Shown: positions 36,539 to 46,474 of the stretch, one piece after another
Layout: every line of letters begins with the position of its first letter
Position numbering within the stretch: the stretch's first letter is position 1
From: an alpha proteobacterium HIMB5
GTDB taxonomy: Bacteria > Pseudomonadota > Alphaproteobacteria > Pelagibacterales > Pelagibacteraceae
NCBI GenBank assembly: GCA_000299095.1
Contig: CP003809.1
Span: forward strand, 248,001-312,000
Direction: 5' to 3'
DNA length: 64,000 bases
Notes under the pieces: model-generated
Seen by the model: the letters and a program-made list of their open reading frames with translations, nothing else
Database searches by the model: none
What the model was told of the DNA's origin: nothing
Translations under genes and position numbers: made by a program

Positions 36539-39012
36539 TTTAAGTTAGGACTATTGACAGAAGTAAATGGAGTAATAGTTAATTTAAAGAAAATTTCTTC
36601 ACTAGGAGCTAAATCTCGATCTTGATAATAATCTTTATTATATTCTATTGCTGCAATTAAACAGTCATTTTTATATTCATAAATTAAATTATAATATTCA
36701 GTTAGGTTGGTTTTTCTATTTCTTCTCGTATTATAACCAATTGAGCTGCTATTATTTATCAAATATTTTAAATCAGATTTTAAATAGCTATCTGTACCTA
36801 TATCATTGTTTTCTTCTAAAAATTCAAATGAAGTGATAAAATTATTTACAGTAAACTCAGAGTTTAATTTATTATAGTTCATTGTATCAAAATTATTATC
36901 CATAGAAAAATCATAATATATCTTAAAGTTTTGATTTGGATAAAAATTAAAATTTCCAACTAAGTCTGATGATTTATTTTGCATCGTAGATTTTAATGGA
37001 AGTCTAAAATCTTTTTCATCTCTAAAAATTTGGTTTATACTAAAATTTAAAAATTCGTTATTATTGTTGTCAATATAATTGTAATCAAGACCAATCGTAA
37101 TTGATTGACCTCCTTCAATTGAATCACCAATACCAAGTCTGTTATTTGAAAAAATATTCGTAGAATTTATTTTTCTATTTGAATTTGTTAAATTTTCATT
37201 ATTATTTGGGCTATATCTTGCTAAAATTTTTGGGGTTAAATTACTAATAAAATTATTATTGTGTAATTTTTTTAGAGGGTAAGATGAATTAAATATGGCA
37301 GCAGTATAAATTTCATTTTTAGTATTTTTGTCGTAACTAGATGAATTATCTCCTTTCTTTAAGGTGTTTTTAAATAATAAATCTAAGTTAGATTTAGTCC
37401 CAAATTTTGAAAAAAAGTTATCTGAAGAATAATTTAAATCATTAATAATAGATGTTTCTCTAATATTTGTATCTTTTTGTATATTAGAACCCGATATCTG
37501 ATAATTTAGTTCTCCTTTAATATCCGATTTTGGTTGTATAAGTTTAGATATAGAAAAATTTGGATAAATATATTGAAACTTATCTGAATTTTTATCTTTT
37601 GTTAAATCTTCAAAGACTTGAAATTCTGTAGAAATTTTTAAATCGTCTGTACTAGCATTATATTTAATAAAAGAATTCAGTAAACTTTGATTTAAAGAGC
37701 TTCTTGTATTACTTGTTATTTTATTTTTCTTTAAATAAGTGTCATTTGAAGTTTTTTCAATATTGAACTCTAAATCAGAAAATATAAGTTCATTGGAAAG
37801 ATCTATTTTTGTATTTGAAAAAAAGTGGGTTTTATTTGATTGATTTAATTTTTTTACACTAAAATCAGATATATGATTAGTGTGTTTGTTTACCTGCCTA
37901 TATTCATTTTGTAATAATATATCATAATTAGAAAATATCCTTGGTGTAAAAGTAAAATCTTTATCTTCAGAAACAACTTGATAATAAGGAATTTTTATTG
38001 AGTTTCCGATAGTCGAAGAACTCATCAATGATGGTGTAAGAAATCCAGATTGTCTTTTTACGGTTGGATCAGGATGAAAAAATTTTGGAAAATAAAAAAC
38101 TGGAAAGTCATAAAGTTGAAAAACTGAGTTATCATAATAAATCGTTTTCTTAGATTTATTATGAGTTATTTTTTCTGATTTTATACTCCATGGAGCACAA
38201 TTGTTATTAATTTTACAAGTTGTAAAAATTCCTTTTGAAATATTTGTTATATTATTTTCCATTAATAATGATTTTCCTTTGAGTTTTGCATTTTCACCAA
38301 GTTCACCTTTGGAATATAAAATTTCAATATCTTTAGAAGCTATTTTTTGATTACTTAAATCTATTATTGCATTTCCAGTATTATATTTATTTCCTTCATA
38401 ATCTTTAAAATTTAGTTTTTCAGATTTAAGAATTTTGTCATTAAAAGAATATTGAAAGTTTTCAATCTCAATTTCATTATTTAAATTATCTTTTAATATA
38501 GCTTTATTTTTTGAAAATAATTTTAATTTTAAATTGTCATATGTTACGTTTTTTCCTGTAATAAAATATCCAGGCTCAAATTTTATAAGTGTACTATTTT
38601 CAGAAATAATTTTTTCGTTTGTCTTTTGATAAGTAATCTTTTCACTTTCAACTTGAATATTTTTTTTTAAATCCTTAAATTGAATATTATCAATAAATTC
38701 AATAAGACCATCATTTGCAAAATAAGTGGCATTATCAGACTTAAAATTTAAATCATTTATTTTGTCTTTTATAAAAACATCTCCATTAAGTTTCAATACA
38801 CCCTTTAATTTATCATATTCTGAATTTTTTGATTCAATTATGATTCCAGTTTGATCTGAAATTGTTACTCCATCCGAAGCTTTGATAAGATTATTTGAAT
38901 TTAGAAATTCTATTGATTTACTTTCAAATATAAATTTTTCTTCACTAGAAGTTTTTTCAATAAAGAATATTGATATTAATAATAGAAAAAATATTTTTCC
39001 TTTATTTTTCAT
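36535..39012 (-). CDS. lptD: LPS-assembly protein LptD
   Basis: The protein is 825 residues with a signal peptide (about 1-23), an OstA/LptA-like periplasmic domain (about 30-220) and a large C-terminal beta-barrel region. The Cys-containing C-x-x-x-x-x-C-A-P-W-S-I and P-V-F-Y-F-P-K-F-F-H-P-D-P-T-V-K-R-Q-S-G-F-L segments around residues 262-325 are diagnostic. It inserts lipopolysaccharide into the outer leaflet of the outer membrane. It sits between surA and lptG in one operon. The loops are rich in Asn, Lys and Asp, as usual in this genome. Confidence 0.92.
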   Translation of the reverse strand: MKNKGKIFFLLLISIFFIEKTSSEEKFIFESKSIEFLNSNNLIKASDGVTISDQTGIIIESKNSEYDKLKGVLKLNGDVFIKDKINDLNFKSDNATYFANDGLIEFIDNIQFKDLKKNIQVESEKITYQKTNEKIISENSTLIKFEPGYFITGKNVTYDNLKLKLFSKNKAILKDNLNNEIEIENFQYSFNDKILKSEKLNFKDYEGNKYNTGNAIIDLSNQKIASKDIEILYSKGELGENAKLKGKSLLMENNITNISKGIFTTCKINNNCAPWSIKSEKITHNKSKKTIYYDNSVFQLYDFPVFYFPKFFHPDPTVKRQSGFLTPSLMSSSTIGNSIKIPYYQVVSEDKDFTFTPRIFSNYDILLQNEYRQVNKHTNHISDFSVKKLNQSNKTHFFSNTKIDLSNELIFSDLEFNIEKTSNDTYLKKNKITSNTRSSLNQSLLNSFIKYNASTDDLKISTEFQVFEDLTKDKNSDKFQYIYPNFSISKLIQPKSDIKGELNYQISGSNIQKDTNIRETSIINDLNYSSDNFFSKFGTKSNLDLLFKNTLKKGDNSSSYDKNTKNEIYTAAIFNSSYPLKKLHNNNFISNLTPKILARYSPNNNENLTNSNRKINSTNIFSNNRLGIGDSIEGGQSITIGLDYNYIDNNNNEFLNFSINQIFRDEKDFRLPLKSTMQNKSSDLVGNFNFYPNQNFKIYYDFSMDNNFDTMNYNKLNSEFTVNNFITSFEFLEENNDIGTDSYLKSDLKYLINNSSSIGYNTRRNRKTNLTEYYNLIYEYKNDCLIAAIEYNKDYYQDRDLAPSEEIFFKLTITPFTSVNSPNLK

Positions 39013-40084
39013 TTATTCTTACTAACCCAATTAAAGATATTAAACTTAAAATTAAAATTGGAGTCCAAACTGCTATCATTAAAGGTACTTTTTCATTTTT
39101 ACCCATTGCTCCAAAAAAGAAGTTAATATAGTAAATTGAAACTGATAACAATATACCAATTACAATAATCAAAATTTTAGGCTTTTGATGCCTTATATTA
39201 AGCATTAGTATTGATGTTAATATTGTCATTACAGTTATAAGAAATGGATAAGAAATAATTTTTTGTAAATGATAATCTATTTCTGTCGTTGAATAATTTA
39301 CAGTTTTATAGTTTTCTTTAAGCTCATATAATTTCCATATAGTTAATGATGAGAGATTAGAAAATAATTTATTAATTTCTTGAAAATTAAAATTTGTTTG
39401 AAAATAAATTTCATTTTTAAAGGAAACATCATTATTACTTTTTATGATATATGAATTTTTTAGTTTCCATAGTTTTTTTCTAATATCAACTTCTTCAGCT
39501 TTAATATTTCTTTCAAAATTAAAATTTTGATCAAGTTGAATTATATCAACGTCAATTAAAGTATTTGTTGAAAATTGATTTGAATTTATAAAATTAATTT
39601 TATTTCCAATTTGATCTTTAATCCATAAACCATTTTCAGTTATTGTTGCAAGATATTTATTATCCTTAGTATAATTTTTTTTTAGATCAATATATTTAAA
39701 TTTAAGAACAGCAGAAAAATTATAAAATAAAATTATTATTACCATGCCAATAATGAATGAAGTAATAGATATCAAATTTAAAATTTTCAAATTATTCAAA
39801 CCATTTTTTTTTAAAGTTATTAATTCACCTTTATCTAATAGATTAATAAAAAAAAATTGTGACGTTAAAAGAAAAATAAAAGGAAAAATCTCGTAAAGTA
39901 AAGATGGAAGATTTAATAAAACTAAAATTATTGGAAAATAGAAATTTATTTCTATTTCTGAAAAAAAATTAATTTCTTCAAGAATTCCCATTATAAATCC
40001 CAATGAAGTAAATACAGCTAAAATTTTAAAAAAAATTGTAATAAAATTTAATATTAAATATTTTTTATAAACTTTTATCATCAT
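39002..40084 (-). CDS. lptG: LPS export permease LptG
   Basis: The protein is 360 residues of the YjgP/YjgQ family: two or three N-terminal helices, a central periplasmic beta-rich domain (about 130-265) and three C-terminal helices. With LptF it forms the membrane part of the LptB2FG transporter that extracts LPS from the inner membrane. The order lptF then lptG is typical, which sets the symbol, since the two are hard to tell apart by sequence. It overlaps lptD by 11 bases and starts one base after the lptF stop. Confidence 0.85.
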   Translation of the reverse strand: MMIKVYKKYLILNFITIFFKILAVFTSLGFIMGILEEINFFSEIEINFYFPIILVLLNLPSLLYEIFPFIFLLTSQFFFINLLDKGELITLKKNGLNNLKILNLISITSFIIGMVIIILFYNFSAVLKFKYIDLKKNYTKDNKYLATITENGLWIKDQIGNKINFINSNQFSTNTLIDVDIIQLDQNFNFERNIKAEEVDIRKKLWKLKNSYIIKSNNDVSFKNEIYFQTNFNFQEINKLFSNLSSLTIWKLYELKENYKTVNYSTTEIDYHLQKIISYPFLITVMTILTSILMLNIRHQKPKILIIVIGILLSVSIYYINFFFGAMGKNEKVPLMIAVWTPILILSLISLIGLVRINEK

Positions 40085-41212
40085 TCAATTGTTGTATTTA
40101 GAGCTATATAAAAAAGTTATATAATTAAAAATGATCATTAAAATTGGTAACAATATTAATAAATAATTTAAAAATATATATTTTCCAAAGAGACCTATGG
40201 ATATTTGCGATAGTATAATAAAAATAATTCCTAAAAGAAAAATTTTTATTTTAAAAACATTATAGCCTAAATTATTACTAGTTTTAAAAATAACAAAACA
40301 TGCTGAAATTCCTACAAGAGGTAAATAAAAAGGTAAAAATACTCTTTTAAATAATTCTTGTAATAAATTTTTTTTAATTGAAATTTCGCATAATAAATTA
40401 TCTATCTTTTTAATATTCTTGTCATCAATTTCATTATAAAGTTTATTTAAACATTTCATTATTGTAGTGCTATTAATTTCTTGGATTTTTGGTGTAATAG
40501 TTGTTTTTGTTTTATATTTATTCAAATCAAATAAAGTTTCCTCAAATTTAAAAGATGTTAAATTTTTTTTTTCATTAAAATTAATTATAATACCATTTTT
40601 AAGTTTTAAATTTTTTTCAAATAAATCATTTGTTATTACACCAGCTTCGGAAATAATTAATTGACTTGATGAGTTATCATCATCCTTAATTAAAACCTTA
40701 CGAAGTGAGTTGTTTTCTTTTTCATCTAAATAAATAGTAAGATTTTCAACTGTATCAATAAACTTTTTTTGTTTAATCAAAGAGGGAAAAAAATCTAAAT
40801 TAGAATCTCTTATAAAAGATCTCGCCTTATCTTGAGTGTATGGTACTAAATAAAATGATAATATGAAGGATAGAATACAAAATATACAAGATAGTAAAAT
40901 TATCTTATTTAAAAATCGAATTTTCGTAACACCATTAATCCAAAATACTAACATTTGGTTCTTTTCTTCGTACTGAATAAGAATATAAAATAATGATAAA
41001 AAAAACGATAACAGAAAGACTTTACTATAAATTTTAGGAAAATTTAAGCTTGAATAAAAAAAATATGTTTTTAGACTATGACCATCTTCTGACACAATAT
41101 CTAAATAATTGACTGCTTGTAAAATCCATATTATCAAGGTTAATGTAAGTGATGTAAGTATAAAAAAAGTTATTATTTCGTTATTTAAGTTTTCAAAAAT
41201 CTTTTTTTTCAT
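40085..41212 (-). CDS. lptF: LPS export permease LptF
   Basis: The protein is 375 residues from the ATG at 41212; a GTG at 41233 is also in frame but lies inside a hairpin. YjgP/YjgQ topology: helices near the N-terminus, a periplasmic domain (about 130-290) and C-terminal helices. S-F-Y-L-V-P-Y-T-Q-D-K-A-R and G-I-S-A-C-F-V-I-F-K resemble the conserved family segments. It is the first gene of the envelope operon running to rsmA and pairs with LptG in LPS export. A small inverted repeat lies just before the ATG. Confidence 0.85.
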   Translation of the reverse strand: MKKKIFENLNNEIITFFILTSLTLTLIIWILQAVNYLDIVSEDGHSLKTYFFYSSLNFPKIYSKVFLLSFFLSLFYILIQYEEKNQMLVFWINGVTKIRFLNKIILLSCIFCILSFILSFYLVPYTQDKARSFIRDSNLDFFPSLIKQKKFIDTVENLTIYLDEKENNSLRKVLIKDDDNSSSQLIISEAGVITNDLFEKNLKLKNGIIINFNEKKNLTSFKFEETLFDLNKYKTKTTITPKIQEINSTTIMKCLNKLYNEIDDKNIKKIDNLLCEISIKKNLLQELFKRVFLPFYLPLVGISACFVIFKTSNNLGYNVFKIKIFLLGIIFIILSQISIGLFGKYIFLNYLLILLPILMIIFNYITFLYSSKYNN

Positions 41213-41218
41213 TGAATT

Positions 41219-41234
41219 TGTGTTTACTAACACA
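41219..41234 (-). promoter_or_regulatory. Inverted repeat in the lptF leader
   Basis: Arms TGTGTT and AACACA are perfect inverse complements with a 4-base loop. The repeat lies 6 bases in front of the lptF ATG and within the 59-base divergent region shared with pepA. It could be a hairpin over the ribosome-binding region or an operator. It could also be chance in AT-rich DNA. Confidence 0.35.
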
Positions 41235-41271
41235 TATATACCATCAACTACTTAAGTTAGAATAAAAAAAT

Positions 41272-42741
41272 ATGACAGTTAAGATATCGTTTAAAAAATT
41301 ATCTAAAATTAATCAACCTAAAAATATAGCTTTATTTTGTGGTAAAAACTTTAAAATAAATAATTTAAAATCTTTAGCAATTTCTAAAAGATCTAATTAT
41401 ATTAATTCAATAATATTAAACAACAATAATGATAAAAAATTTTTAATTATAAATTTAAATGAAAAACAAAATTTGATTTTAATTAAAACTTCTGACGATC
41501 AAAAAAGCTTAGAAAATGAAAAATTAGGAGCAAACTTTTATGATTTTATAAAATTGAACTCTATAACTAATGCAACTTTTATAGAGAGCAATTTTATCTA
41601 CAATGATCATAAACAAAAAATTAAGTTCATTGAGGAATTTTTGCATGGACTAGATTTGAAATCTTATGAATTTGAAAAATATAAATCAAAAAAGAGTAAA
41701 ATTTCAATTCATATAGATGTCTTTTTAAAGTTAAAAACTAAATTATTTAACAAACCTGATAAATTCAAATCTTTAATTGAAGGAATTAAATTTACCAAAG
41801 ATTTAGTGTCAGAACCTGGAAATATATTAAACCCAGATGAATATGCGAAAAGATTAAAACAATTATCTAAATACGGTCTTAAGGTCACAATTTATGATAA
41901 GCAGAAATTGAAATCTCTTAAGATGAATGCTTTGCTTGGAGTAGGACAAGGAAGTATTAGAGGCTCATATTTAGTTACACTCGAGTGGAAGGGAAAAAAA
42001 TCAGAAGAAAAACCTTTAGCATTTGTAGGTAAAGGAGTTTGTTTTGATACTGGCGGTATATCATTAAAACCTGCAAAGTTTATGGAAGATATGACATATG
42101 ATATGGCAGGATCTGCTGTTGTAGTAGGTCTTATGAAATCTCTCGCTTTAAGAAAAGCAAAAGTTAATGCTGTAGGTGTTGTAGGATTAGTCGAAAATAT
42201 GCCTGATGGAAATGCTCAAAGACCTGGTGATATTGTTAAATCATATAGTGGAAAAACAATTGAAATTTTGAACACAGATGCAGAAGGAAGATTAGTTTTG
42301 GCTGATGCGTTAACATATACTGAAAAAAAATATAAACCAAAGTTTATTGTAGATTTAGCAACTTTAACAGGAGCAATTATTGTTTCACTAGGTTCAGAAT
42401 ATGCAGGATTGTTCTCTAACAATGATAAATTATCAAAACAACTTTATGATGCAGGATTAAAGGTTGACGAAAAGGTTTGGCGTATGCCTTTAAGTGAAAA
42501 TTATGATAAATTAATTAATTCAAAAAATGCAGATATGCAAAATATAAATTATCAAGGTGGAGCGGGATCCACAACAGCAGCACAATTCTTGCAAAGATTT
42601 ATATTAGAAAAAACCCCTTGGGCACATTTAGATATAGCTGGAATGGCATTTTCAAAATATAATGGCGCTTTGAATTCATGGGGCGCAACAGGTTTTGGGG
42701 TAAGATTATTAAATAAACTAATAGAGGATAATTATGAGTAA
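41272..42741 (+). CDS. pepA: Leucyl aminopeptidase (M17)
   Basis: The protein is 489 residues: a variable N-terminal domain (about 1-160) and an M17 catalytic domain with [15 protein letters not shown] near residue 255, M-T-Y-D-M-A-G-S and the signature N-T-D-A-E-G-R-L at about 337-344, which carries metal-binding Asp and Glu. It removes N-terminal residues, preferably Leu, and takes part in peptide turnover. It is divergent from lptF and overlaps ndk by 8 bases at its end. Confidence 0.94.
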   Translation: MTVKISFKKLSKINQPKNIALFCGKNFKINNLKSLAISKRSNYINSIILNNNNDKKFLIINLNEKQNLILIKTSDDQKSLENEKLGANFYDFIKLNSITNATFIESNFIYNDHKQKIKFIEEFLHGLDLKSYEFEKYKSKKSKISIHIDVFLKLKTKLFNKPDKFKSLIEGIKFTKDLVSEPGNILNPDEYAKRLKQLSKYGLKVTIYDKQKLKSLKMNALLGVGQGSIRGSYLVTLEWKGKKSEEKPLAFVGKGVCFDTGGISLKPAKFMEDMTYDMAGSAVVVGLMKSLALRKAKVNAVGVVGLVENMPDGNAQRPGDIVKSYSGKTIEILNTDAEGRLVLADALTYTEKKYKPKFIVDLATLTGAIIVSLGSEYAGLFSNNDKLSKQLYDAGLKVDEKVWRMPLSENYDKLINSKNADMQNINYQGGAGSTTAAQFLQRFILEKTPWAHLDIAGMAFSKYNGALNSWGATGFGVRLLNKLIEDNYE

Positions 42742-43144
42742 TAATGAACAAACTTTATCAATAATAAAGCCAGATGCAGTTGAGCGAAATCTTGATAATG
42801 AAATTAAAGAAATGTTTAAAAGCAATGGATTTAAAATTATAGACGAAAAAAAAATCCAAATTGAAAAAGCTGAAGCAGAAAAATTTTATAAAGTGCATGA
42901 AACAAAACCATTTTATAATGACCTATGCGCTTATCTTTCTTCAGGGCCAATTGTCGTAATGATACTAGAAAAAGAAAACGCAGTTTTGGCTAATAGAAAT
43001 TTAATGGGAGCCACTAATCCAAAAGATGCAGCAGAAGGAACCATAAGAAAAAAGTATGGTATCTCAATTGACAAAAATTCAGTTCATGGTTCTGATAGTA
43101 TTGAGAATGCTAAAATTGAGATAGATTTTTTTTTTAAGAATTAG
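42734..43144 (+). CDS. ndk: Nucleoside diphosphate kinase
   Basis: The protein is 136 residues. It opens [10 protein letters not shown], has R-x-L-M-G-A-T-N-P near residue 88 and the phosphohistidine H118 in N-S-V-H-G-S-D. It equalises nucleoside triphosphate pools. Its ribosome-binding GAGG-like sequence lies inside the end of pepA. The 3' end overlaps the convergent purN by 11 bases. Confidence 0.96.
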   Translation: MSNNEQTLSIIKPDAVERNLDNEIKEMFKSNGFKIIDEKKIQIEKAEAEKFYKVHETKPFYNDLCAYLSSGPIVVMILEKENAVLANRNLMGATNPKDAAEGTIRKKYGISIDKNSVHGSDSIENAKIEIDFFFKN

Positions 43145-43718
43145 ATATTAACTTATTTAAAGCAATAGGATAGACTTTATGTTCTTGCTTTAAAACTCTT
43201 TTAGCTAATGTTTCAGGGTTATCATTTTTAAAAACTCTAACTTTTTTTTGTATAATTATTTTACCACTATCAAGTTTAGAATTTACCAAGTGTACTGTGC
43301 ACCCTGAATATTTTTCTTTATTTTTTAATACTCTTTTATGTGTATTTAGTCCTTTATATTTTGGTAACAATGATGGATGAATATTGATTATTCTACCTTT
43401 AAATCTCTTTATAAAATCTTCTGATAATATTTTCATAAAACCTGCTAAGCAAATAATTTTTATCTTTTTTTCTTTAAGCTTAGATAAGGAATTTTTTTCA
43501 GCCATTTTTTTGTTTTCATAATTTAAAATCTTATATGGAATTCTATGTTTTTTTGCATATTTTAAGCCAGTTGCTTTTTTGTTATTTGAAAAAATTATTT
43601 TAATTGAAAATTTAGAATTTTTTAATTTTGAATGTTTTATAAGATTTAGTAAATTAGAACCAGTTCCAGAAATAAAAATAGCTATATCTATTTTTTTAAA
43701 GCCAGTTAAGTTTACCAT
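43134..43718 (-). CDS. purN: Phosphoribosylglycinamide formyltransferase PurN
   Basis: The protein is 194 residues. It has S-G-T-G-S-N-L near residue 17 for the phosphate of GAR, and the catalytic I-N-I-H-P-S-L-L-P-K-Y-K-G motif with Asn and His near residue 112. The formyl donor is 10-formyl-tetrahydrofolate, which links it to one-carbon metabolism. It overlaps purM by 23 bases in the usual purM-purN order. Confidence 0.94.
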   Translation of the reverse strand: MVNLTGFKKIDIAIFISGTGSNLLNLIKHSKLKNSKFSIKIIFSNNKKATGLKYAKKHRIPYKILNYENKKMAEKNSLSKLKEKKIKIICLAGFMKILSEDFIKRFKGRIINIHPSLLPKYKGLNTHKRVLKNKEKYSGCTVHLVNSKLDSGKIIIQKKVRVFKNDNPETLAKRVLKQEHKVYPIALNKLISNS

Positions 43719-44730
43719 TTAATTTGACTTTATTTTTTTTATTATTATCAGCAATAATTCCAATTACATACGGTTTGTAGTTTTTGTCAAAAAATGATTG
43801 AATTTTTTTCAATTGTTTTGGTTTAATTATTAAACAAAACCCAACCCCACAATTAAAAGTTTTAAGCATCTCACTATCACTTATGCCTTGTTTTTTTAAC
43901 CAATTAAAAATTTTACCAATTCTAATTTTTTCTAAATCTATCTCTGCAGTTAAATTTTCAGGAATTATTCTTTTAATATTATCTGAAATTCCACCTCCAG
44001 TAATATTAGCACAACCATTAATTAAATCTTTGTTAATTAGTTTTAAAATTTCTTGAACATATATTTTGGTTGGCTTTAATAATTCAGAACTCAAATATTT
44101 ATTCTTATTTAAGTTTATTTTTTTATTTTTGATAACGTGTCTAATTAAAGAATAGCCGTTAGAGTGAATTCCATTTGAAGGAACTGATAAAATTAAATCA
44201 CCTTTTTTAATCCTATTTTTATTTAATATTTTTTTGTGTTCAACGATGCCAACTGCAAAACCAGCTATATCAAACTTATTTTTGTCATATGTTCCTGGCA
44301 TTTCTGCTGTTTCTCCACCAACGAGTTCACAACCAGAAAGTTTACAGCCTTTAACAATTCCTTTGATTATTGATTTTAGTTTAGAGGTATTAATTTTATT
44401 TATAGAAATATAATCTAAGAAAATTAATGGAGTAGCACCTTGAACAATCAAATCATTGACGCTCATCGCTACTAGATCAATTCCAATTGTGTCAAATTTG
44501 TTTAGCATATTTGCTATTTCAATTTTAGTACCAACTCCGTCAGTACAAGCTACTAATTTAGGATTTCTAAATTTTTTTGGTATATTTGTAATTGAGCCAA
44601 ATCCACCAATATTTTCAAACTTTTTTTTGCCTTTTTTGTTTGTATTTAATTGAGAAATAAATTTAACAAAATTATCAGCTGCAGTAATGTTTACTCCGCT
44701 TTTTTTATAGGTTAAATTTTTTGTAACCAT
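43696..44730 (-). CDS. purM: Phosphoribosylformylglycinamidine cyclo-ligase PurM
   Basis: The protein is 344 residues. Motifs are Y-K-K-S-G-V-N near residue 8, A-C-T-D-G-V-G-T-K near residue 62, G-x-D-L-V-A-M-S-V-N-D-L-I-V-Q-G-A near 82, and G-G-E-T-A-E-M-P-G-T-Y. It closes the imidazole ring to give AIR. Only 11 bases separate its ATG from the divergent DUF2066 gene, so their promoters must lie in coding sequence or overlap. Confidence 0.95.
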   Translation of the reverse strand: MVTKNLTYKKSGVNITAADNFVKFISQLNTNKKGKKKFENIGGFGSITNIPKKFRNPKLVACTDGVGTKIEIANMLNKFDTIGIDLVAMSVNDLIVQGATPLIFLDYISINKINTSKLKSIIKGIVKGCKLSGCELVGGETAEMPGTYDKNKFDIAGFAVGIVEHKKILNKNRIKKGDLILSVPSNGIHSNGYSLIRHVIKNKKINLNKNKYLSSELLKPTKIYVQEILKLINKDLINGCANITGGGISDNIKRIIPENLTAEIDLEKIRIGKIFNWLKKQGISDSEMLKTFNCGVGFCLIIKPKQLKKIQSFFDKNYKPYVIGIIADNNKKNKVKLNGKLNWL

Positions 44731-44741
44731 TTTAATAAAAT

Positions 44742-45812
44742 ATGAATTTAAATTATTTAATTTTAAAAAAATATTTATATCTATTTTTTATATTATTTTC
44801 TTTAAATTCTTTTTTTTTATCCACAAATAGTGCGTTTTCAAAAAACCTAATTGTAGAAAATATTGAAATCTCAAAGAATTTTGATGCAAAGTTTGATAGA
44901 AACAAAGTAATCAATGAAGGATTTAATTTAGCTTTTGAAGAAATAGTTTTCAAAATAGTTCAATCTAAAGATCAAAAAAAAATCATAAATCTAAGTTTAG
45001 CAAACATCAAACTTTTAATTGATAATTTTTCTATTAAAGAGGAAAAATTTCTTAATAATAAATATCATGTTTCATTGGATGTAGAGTTTAACAAAAGAAA
45101 AATATTTAATTTATTTGAACAGAAAAATGTTTTTCCTTCATTGCCAAAAAAGAAAAAAGTAATGTTTTTACCAATATTGGTAGATGAAGAAGAAAATGAT
45201 CTAATTCTATTTTCTGAAAACGAATTCTACAAAAATTGGATTAATGAAAACGATAAAAAAGATTTAATTGAATATATACTTCCTAATGAAGATTTAGAAG
45301 ATATTAATCTAATTAGAGAAAGATATTCTGAATTAGAAAATTATAATTTCGAGGAAATAATAAATAAATATTCATTAGATAATTATATAATTTCATTGTT
45401 TTACAAAAATTCAGAAAAAATAAGAGTTTTATCGAAAATTAATCTAAATAATCGTCTGGTTTTGGATAATCAAGTTTACAATAATTTTAATTCTCAAAAT
45501 GAATTAAAAACTATAATTAAAGAAACAAAAATTAAATTCAATGATTTATGGAAAAAAGAAAATCAAGTAAACACATCTATTAAACTTCCATTAATAATTT
45601 CTGTAGATCTTAATAAAAATAAAAAAATTAAAATTTTTGAAAACATAATTGAAAATTTAGATTTAGTTTCAAATTTTTATATTTCGAAAATAGATAATAA
45701 TAAAATTTATTATACTTTAACATATAATGGTACTCCTAAAGCTTTTATTAGCAATATTGAGGATGCTGGATACCAATTAGACTTTAGTAAAAAAATTTGG
45801 GACTTTAAATGA
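44742..45812 (+). CDS. DUF2066 domain protein, secreted
   Basis: The protein is 356 residues with a hydrophobic N-terminal signal (about residues 8-32) and the DUF2066 region in the middle. The L-A-N-I-K-L-L-I-D-N-F-S-I-K-E-E-K and K-Y-H-V-S-L-D-V-E-F-N-K-R-K segments (about 87-125) fit the family. Its function is unknown. It precedes hdaA with a 4-base overlap, and purM-DUF2066-hdaA is a recurring alphaproteobacterial order. A link to replication control through position only cannot be claimed. Confidence 0.78.
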   Translation: MNLNYLILKKYLYLFFILFSLNSFFLSTNSAFSKNLIVENIEISKNFDAKFDRNKVINEGFNLAFEEIVFKIVQSKDQKKIINLSLANIKLLIDNFSIKEEKFLNNKYHVSLDVEFNKRKIFNLFEQKNVFPSLPKKKKVMFLPILVDEEENDLILFSENEFYKNWINENDKKDLIEYILPNEDLEDINLIRERYSELENYNFEEIINKYSLDNYIISLFYKNSEKIRVLSKINLNNRLVLDNQVYNNFNSQNELKTIIKETKIKFNDLWKKENQVNTSIKLPLIISVDLNKNKKIKIFENIIENLDLVSNFYISKIDNNKIYYTLTYNGTPKAFISNIEDAGYQLDFSKKIWDFK

Positions 45813-46474
45813 GTGATTTAAATCAATTAATAATAGAATTTAAATTTGAACAAAATTTTAAAGATCATGATTTTTATGTGTCAAGTAGTAATGAACATGC
45901 CTATAAGATAATTGATACATGGCCAAAATGGGAAAAAAAATTTTTAAATATATGTGGAAAAAAATTTTCTGGAAAAACTCATCTAATAAATATTTTTGAA
46001 AAAAAAAATGGTGCTTTCAAAATTGATGTAAAAAAACTTAATAATGATATAATGGACGAATTAAAGTTTAATCAAAATATTATTATTGAAAATTTGAATG
46101 AGAGTATCAATGAAGAACTTTTGTACAGTATTTATAATCTTGTTGATTTAGAAGATAAATATCTAGTAGTTACATCCGATATACCTGTAAGTGAAATAAA
46201 TTTTAAACTCCAAGATTTAAAATCAAGATGTAATAATTTCATAATTTCAAAAATTGATGATCCAGATGATGATTTAATTTATGCACTGATCATAAAAAAT
46301 TTATCAGATAGACAAATTTTAATTGATAAAAAATTAGTTGATTACATTATAAAAAGAATAGATAGATCGTATGGTAAAATATCTAATTTCATATATAAGA
46401 TCGACGAAATTAGTTTAAAAGAGAAAAAACCTATAGATTTTAAAATAATTAAAACTGCTTTGGAGACAAATTGA
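45809..46474 (+). CDS. hdaA: DnaA-homologue replication regulator HdaA
   Basis: The protein is 221 residues, an AAA+ DnaA-like protein without the DNA-binding domain. A Walker A sequence G-K-K-F-S-G-K-T lies near residues 50-57, and a sensor-like region D-L-K-S-R-C-N near residue 138. Hda proteins work with the sliding clamp to convert DnaA-ATP to DnaA-ADP and so limit re-initiation. An N-terminal Q-L-I-I-E-F-K-F-E at 6-14 may hold the clamp-binding motif. It is coupled to aspS by a 4-base TTGA overlap. Confidence 0.83.
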   Translation: MSDLNQLIIEFKFEQNFKDHDFYVSSSNEHAYKIIDTWPKWEKKFLNICGKKFSGKTHLINIFEKKNGAFKIDVKKLNNDIMDELKFNQNIIIENLNESINEELLYSIYNLVDLEDKYLVVTSDIPVSEINFKLQDLKSRCNNFIISKIDDPDDDLIYALIIKNLSDRQILIDKKLVDYIIKRIDRSYGKISNFIYKIDEISLKEKKPIDFKIIKTALETN

